Shown piece after piece: positions 35,921-37,225 of a stretch of 37,225 bases of DNA (its first letter is position 1; each line of letters opens with the position of its first letter). Source of the DNA: Pseudomonadota bacterium (GTDB lineage: Bacteria; Pseudomonadota; Gammaproteobacteria; Steroidobacterales; Steroidobacteraceae); the NCBI GenBank assembly GCA_025351005.1, contig JANXWS010000032.1, positions 1 through 37,225 on the forward strand, given 5' to 3'. The translations under genes and the position numbers were made by a program. The notes under the pieces are model-generated. The model saw nothing but the letters and a program-made list of their open reading frames with translations, was not told the DNA's origin and did not search any database.

Positions 35921-37225
35921 CGGGCCTCCTCGGCGAGCGCGCGGGCGACCGCGCGGTCGCTGTAGGCACGGCGCTCGCTGCCGTAGATCTGGTAGTCCTC
36001 GTGCCCCTTGCCGGCGATCAGGATCACGTCGCCCGGGCGCGCCGCGGCCGTCGCGCCGCGGATCGCCGCCTCGCGATCGCGCTCGACGTGCGCCGGCACG
36101 CGCCCACTGAGCGCCGCCGTGACCATCGCGATGATGCGATCGGGATCCTCGCCGCGCGGGTTGTCATCTGTGACCACCAGCCGGTCGGCGCCCGCCTCGG
36201 CGGCCGCGGCCATCAGCGGCCGCTTGCCGGAGTCGCGTTCACCGCCGCAGCCAAACACGCACCACAGGCTGCCCCGCACGTGGCCACGCACTGCGGCGAG
36301 CGCCTTCGCGAGCGCGTCCGGCGTGTGCGCATAGTCGACCACCAGCGTCGGTCCGCCGGCGCCGAGCCGGAAGCTCTCCAGCCGGCCCGGGGGCGGCGGC
36401 GCCGACTCGAGCGCGGCAACGGCATCGTCCTGCGGCATATCGGTGGCCAGCAGCAGCCCGAGCACCAGCAGCAGGTTCTCGGCATTGAACGTACCGACCA
36501 GCGGCGAGTGCAGCCGGAACGGACCCTGGTGCGTGACGCCCTCGACATCGAGGCCACCGGCGCCGCGCCCGACCCGCGTCGCGACGACGTGGCGTCCACC
36601 GTGCGCCTGCGACCCTTGCGCCGCGACCCGCGTCAGTTCCACGCCGCGCGGCAGCCGGGTCGCGAGCTCCGCTCCGAACGGGTCGCCGACGTTGATGACC
36701 GCGTGCTCGACGCCGCGGACGTGCAGCAGTCGTTCCTTGGCGGCGCCGTAGGCCGCCATCGTGCCGTGGTAGTCCAGGTGGTCGCGCGTCAGGTTCGTGA
36801 ACGCGGCGAGCGGCACGCGCGCGCCCGCGATGCGCTGCTGGTCGAGCGCGTGCGAGGAGACCTCGAGCGCGATGCGGCGCGCGCCGCCGTCGACGAGCTG
36901 GCGCAACGCGCGGTGCAGTGCGATGCAGTCCGGCGTCGTGTACGTCGCGGCCGCGAGCGCCGGCGGCCGGCCCTGCCCGAGCGTGCCGAGGTAGCCACCG
37001 CGCGCGCCGTAGCACTGCGCGAGCAGCCAGGCGCAGGTCGTCTTGCCGTTCGTGCCGGTAATGCCGGCGAGCGCGGCGTCGCTGGAGGGCTCGCCGTAGA
37101 AGCGGTCGGCGAGGTCGCCGAGCTCGGCCTTGAGCCCCGGCACCGCGACCCCGGTCACGGCCGGCGGCAGCGGCGGCAGTGCGCGGCCCTCGCCCGGGTC
37201 CCACAGCACGGCGAGCGCGCCGCGC
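35917..37225 (-). CDS. murE: UDP-MurNAc-tripeptide synthetase MurE (5' end outside window)
   Basis: Third Mur ligase, adding the residue-3 diamino acid. The gene is truncated by the window edge: about 435 codons are visible, and the usual protein is about 490-500, so roughly 60-70 N-terminal residues are missing. The frame stays open to base 37225 (reading GALAVLWDPGEG at the edge). P-loop AGITGTNGKTTCAWLLAQ, YTTPDCIALHRALRQL, NLTRDHLDYHGTMAAYGAAK, NAENLLLVLGLLLATDMPQ and VVDYAHTPDALAKALAAVRG are present. The DNPR motif in VVTDDNPRGEDPDRIIAMV marks specificity for meso-diaminopimelate, so the peptidoglycan is the Gram-negative A1-gamma type. Confidence 0.96.
   Translation of the reverse strand, partial: RGALAVLWDPGEGRALPPLPPAVTGVAVPGLKAELGDLADRFYGEPSSDAALAGITGTNGKTTCAWLLAQCYGARGGYLGTLGQGRPPALAAATYTTPDCIALHRALRQLVDGGARRIALEVSSHALDQQRIAGARVPLAAFTNLTRDHLDYHGTMAAYGAAKERLLHVRGVEHAVINVGDPFGAELATRLPRGVELTRVAAQGSQAHGGRHVVATRVGRGAGGLDVEGVTHQGPFRLHSPLVGTFNAENLLLVLGLLLATDMPQDDAVAALESAPPPPGRLESFRLGAGGPTLVVDYAHTPDALAKALAAVRGHVRGSLWCVFGCGGERDSGKRPLMAAAAEAGADRLVVTDDNPRGEDPDRIIAMVTAALSGRVPAHVERDREAAIRGATAAARPGDVILIAGKGHEDYQIYGSERRAYSDRAVARALAEEAR

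Overview
The window is high-GC, densely coded bacterial DNA, most likely from a gammaproteobacterium. The gene order pilA-pilB-pilC-pilD-coaE-zapD-yacG facing dciA / lpxC-ftsZ-ftsA-ftsQ-ddl-murB-murC-murG-ftsW-murD-mraY-murF-murE is the arrangement known from Pseudomonas- and Xanthomonas-type genomes. I cannot name the species. No tRNA, rRNA, CRISPR array or transposase gene is visible.

Layout. (1) 68-7065, plus strand: type IV pilus genes (pilin, assembly ATPase, platform protein, prepilin peptidase), then dephospho-CoA kinase, ZapD, YacG and a glutathione S-transferase. (2) 7203-9416, plus: a membrane-anchored winged-helix protein with a C-terminal beta-propeller. (3) 9428-10282, minus: a Nudix hydrolase carrying a degenerate thiamine-phosphate-synthase-like tail. 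(4) 10283-17120: an accessory segment between mutT and secA. It holds a YddG-like exporter, a CsaA-type tRNA-binding protein, a polyprenyl-phosphate-type glycosyltransferase, a glycosyltransferase-methyltransferase fusion, a GtrA-type flippase and a GT-C membrane glycosyltransferase. (5) 17133-21846: secA and an M23 endopeptidase gene whose long leader contains a clear cyclic di-GMP-I riboswitch. (6) 21847-22149, plus: DciA. (7) 22146-37225, minus: lpxC and the division/cell-wall (dcw) cluster ftsZ to murE, with murE cut by the window edge.

The dcw genes make the peptidoglycan precursor (MurE, MurF, Ddl, MurD, MurC, MurB), attach it to the lipid carrier (MraY, MurG), polymerise it (FtsW) and place the septum (FtsZ, FtsA, FtsQ, ZapD). 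Most neighbours overlap by 1-8 nt, which suggests translational coupling.

The most unusual points are: the c-di-GMP riboswitch in front of a peptidoglycan endopeptidase next to secA; a SecA of 1062 residues with a PDZ-like insertion of about 105 residues and two tandem SEC-C zinc motifs; the glycosyltransferase-methyltransferase fusion inside a Gtr-like glycosylation cassette; and an intrinsic terminator placed just before lpxC.
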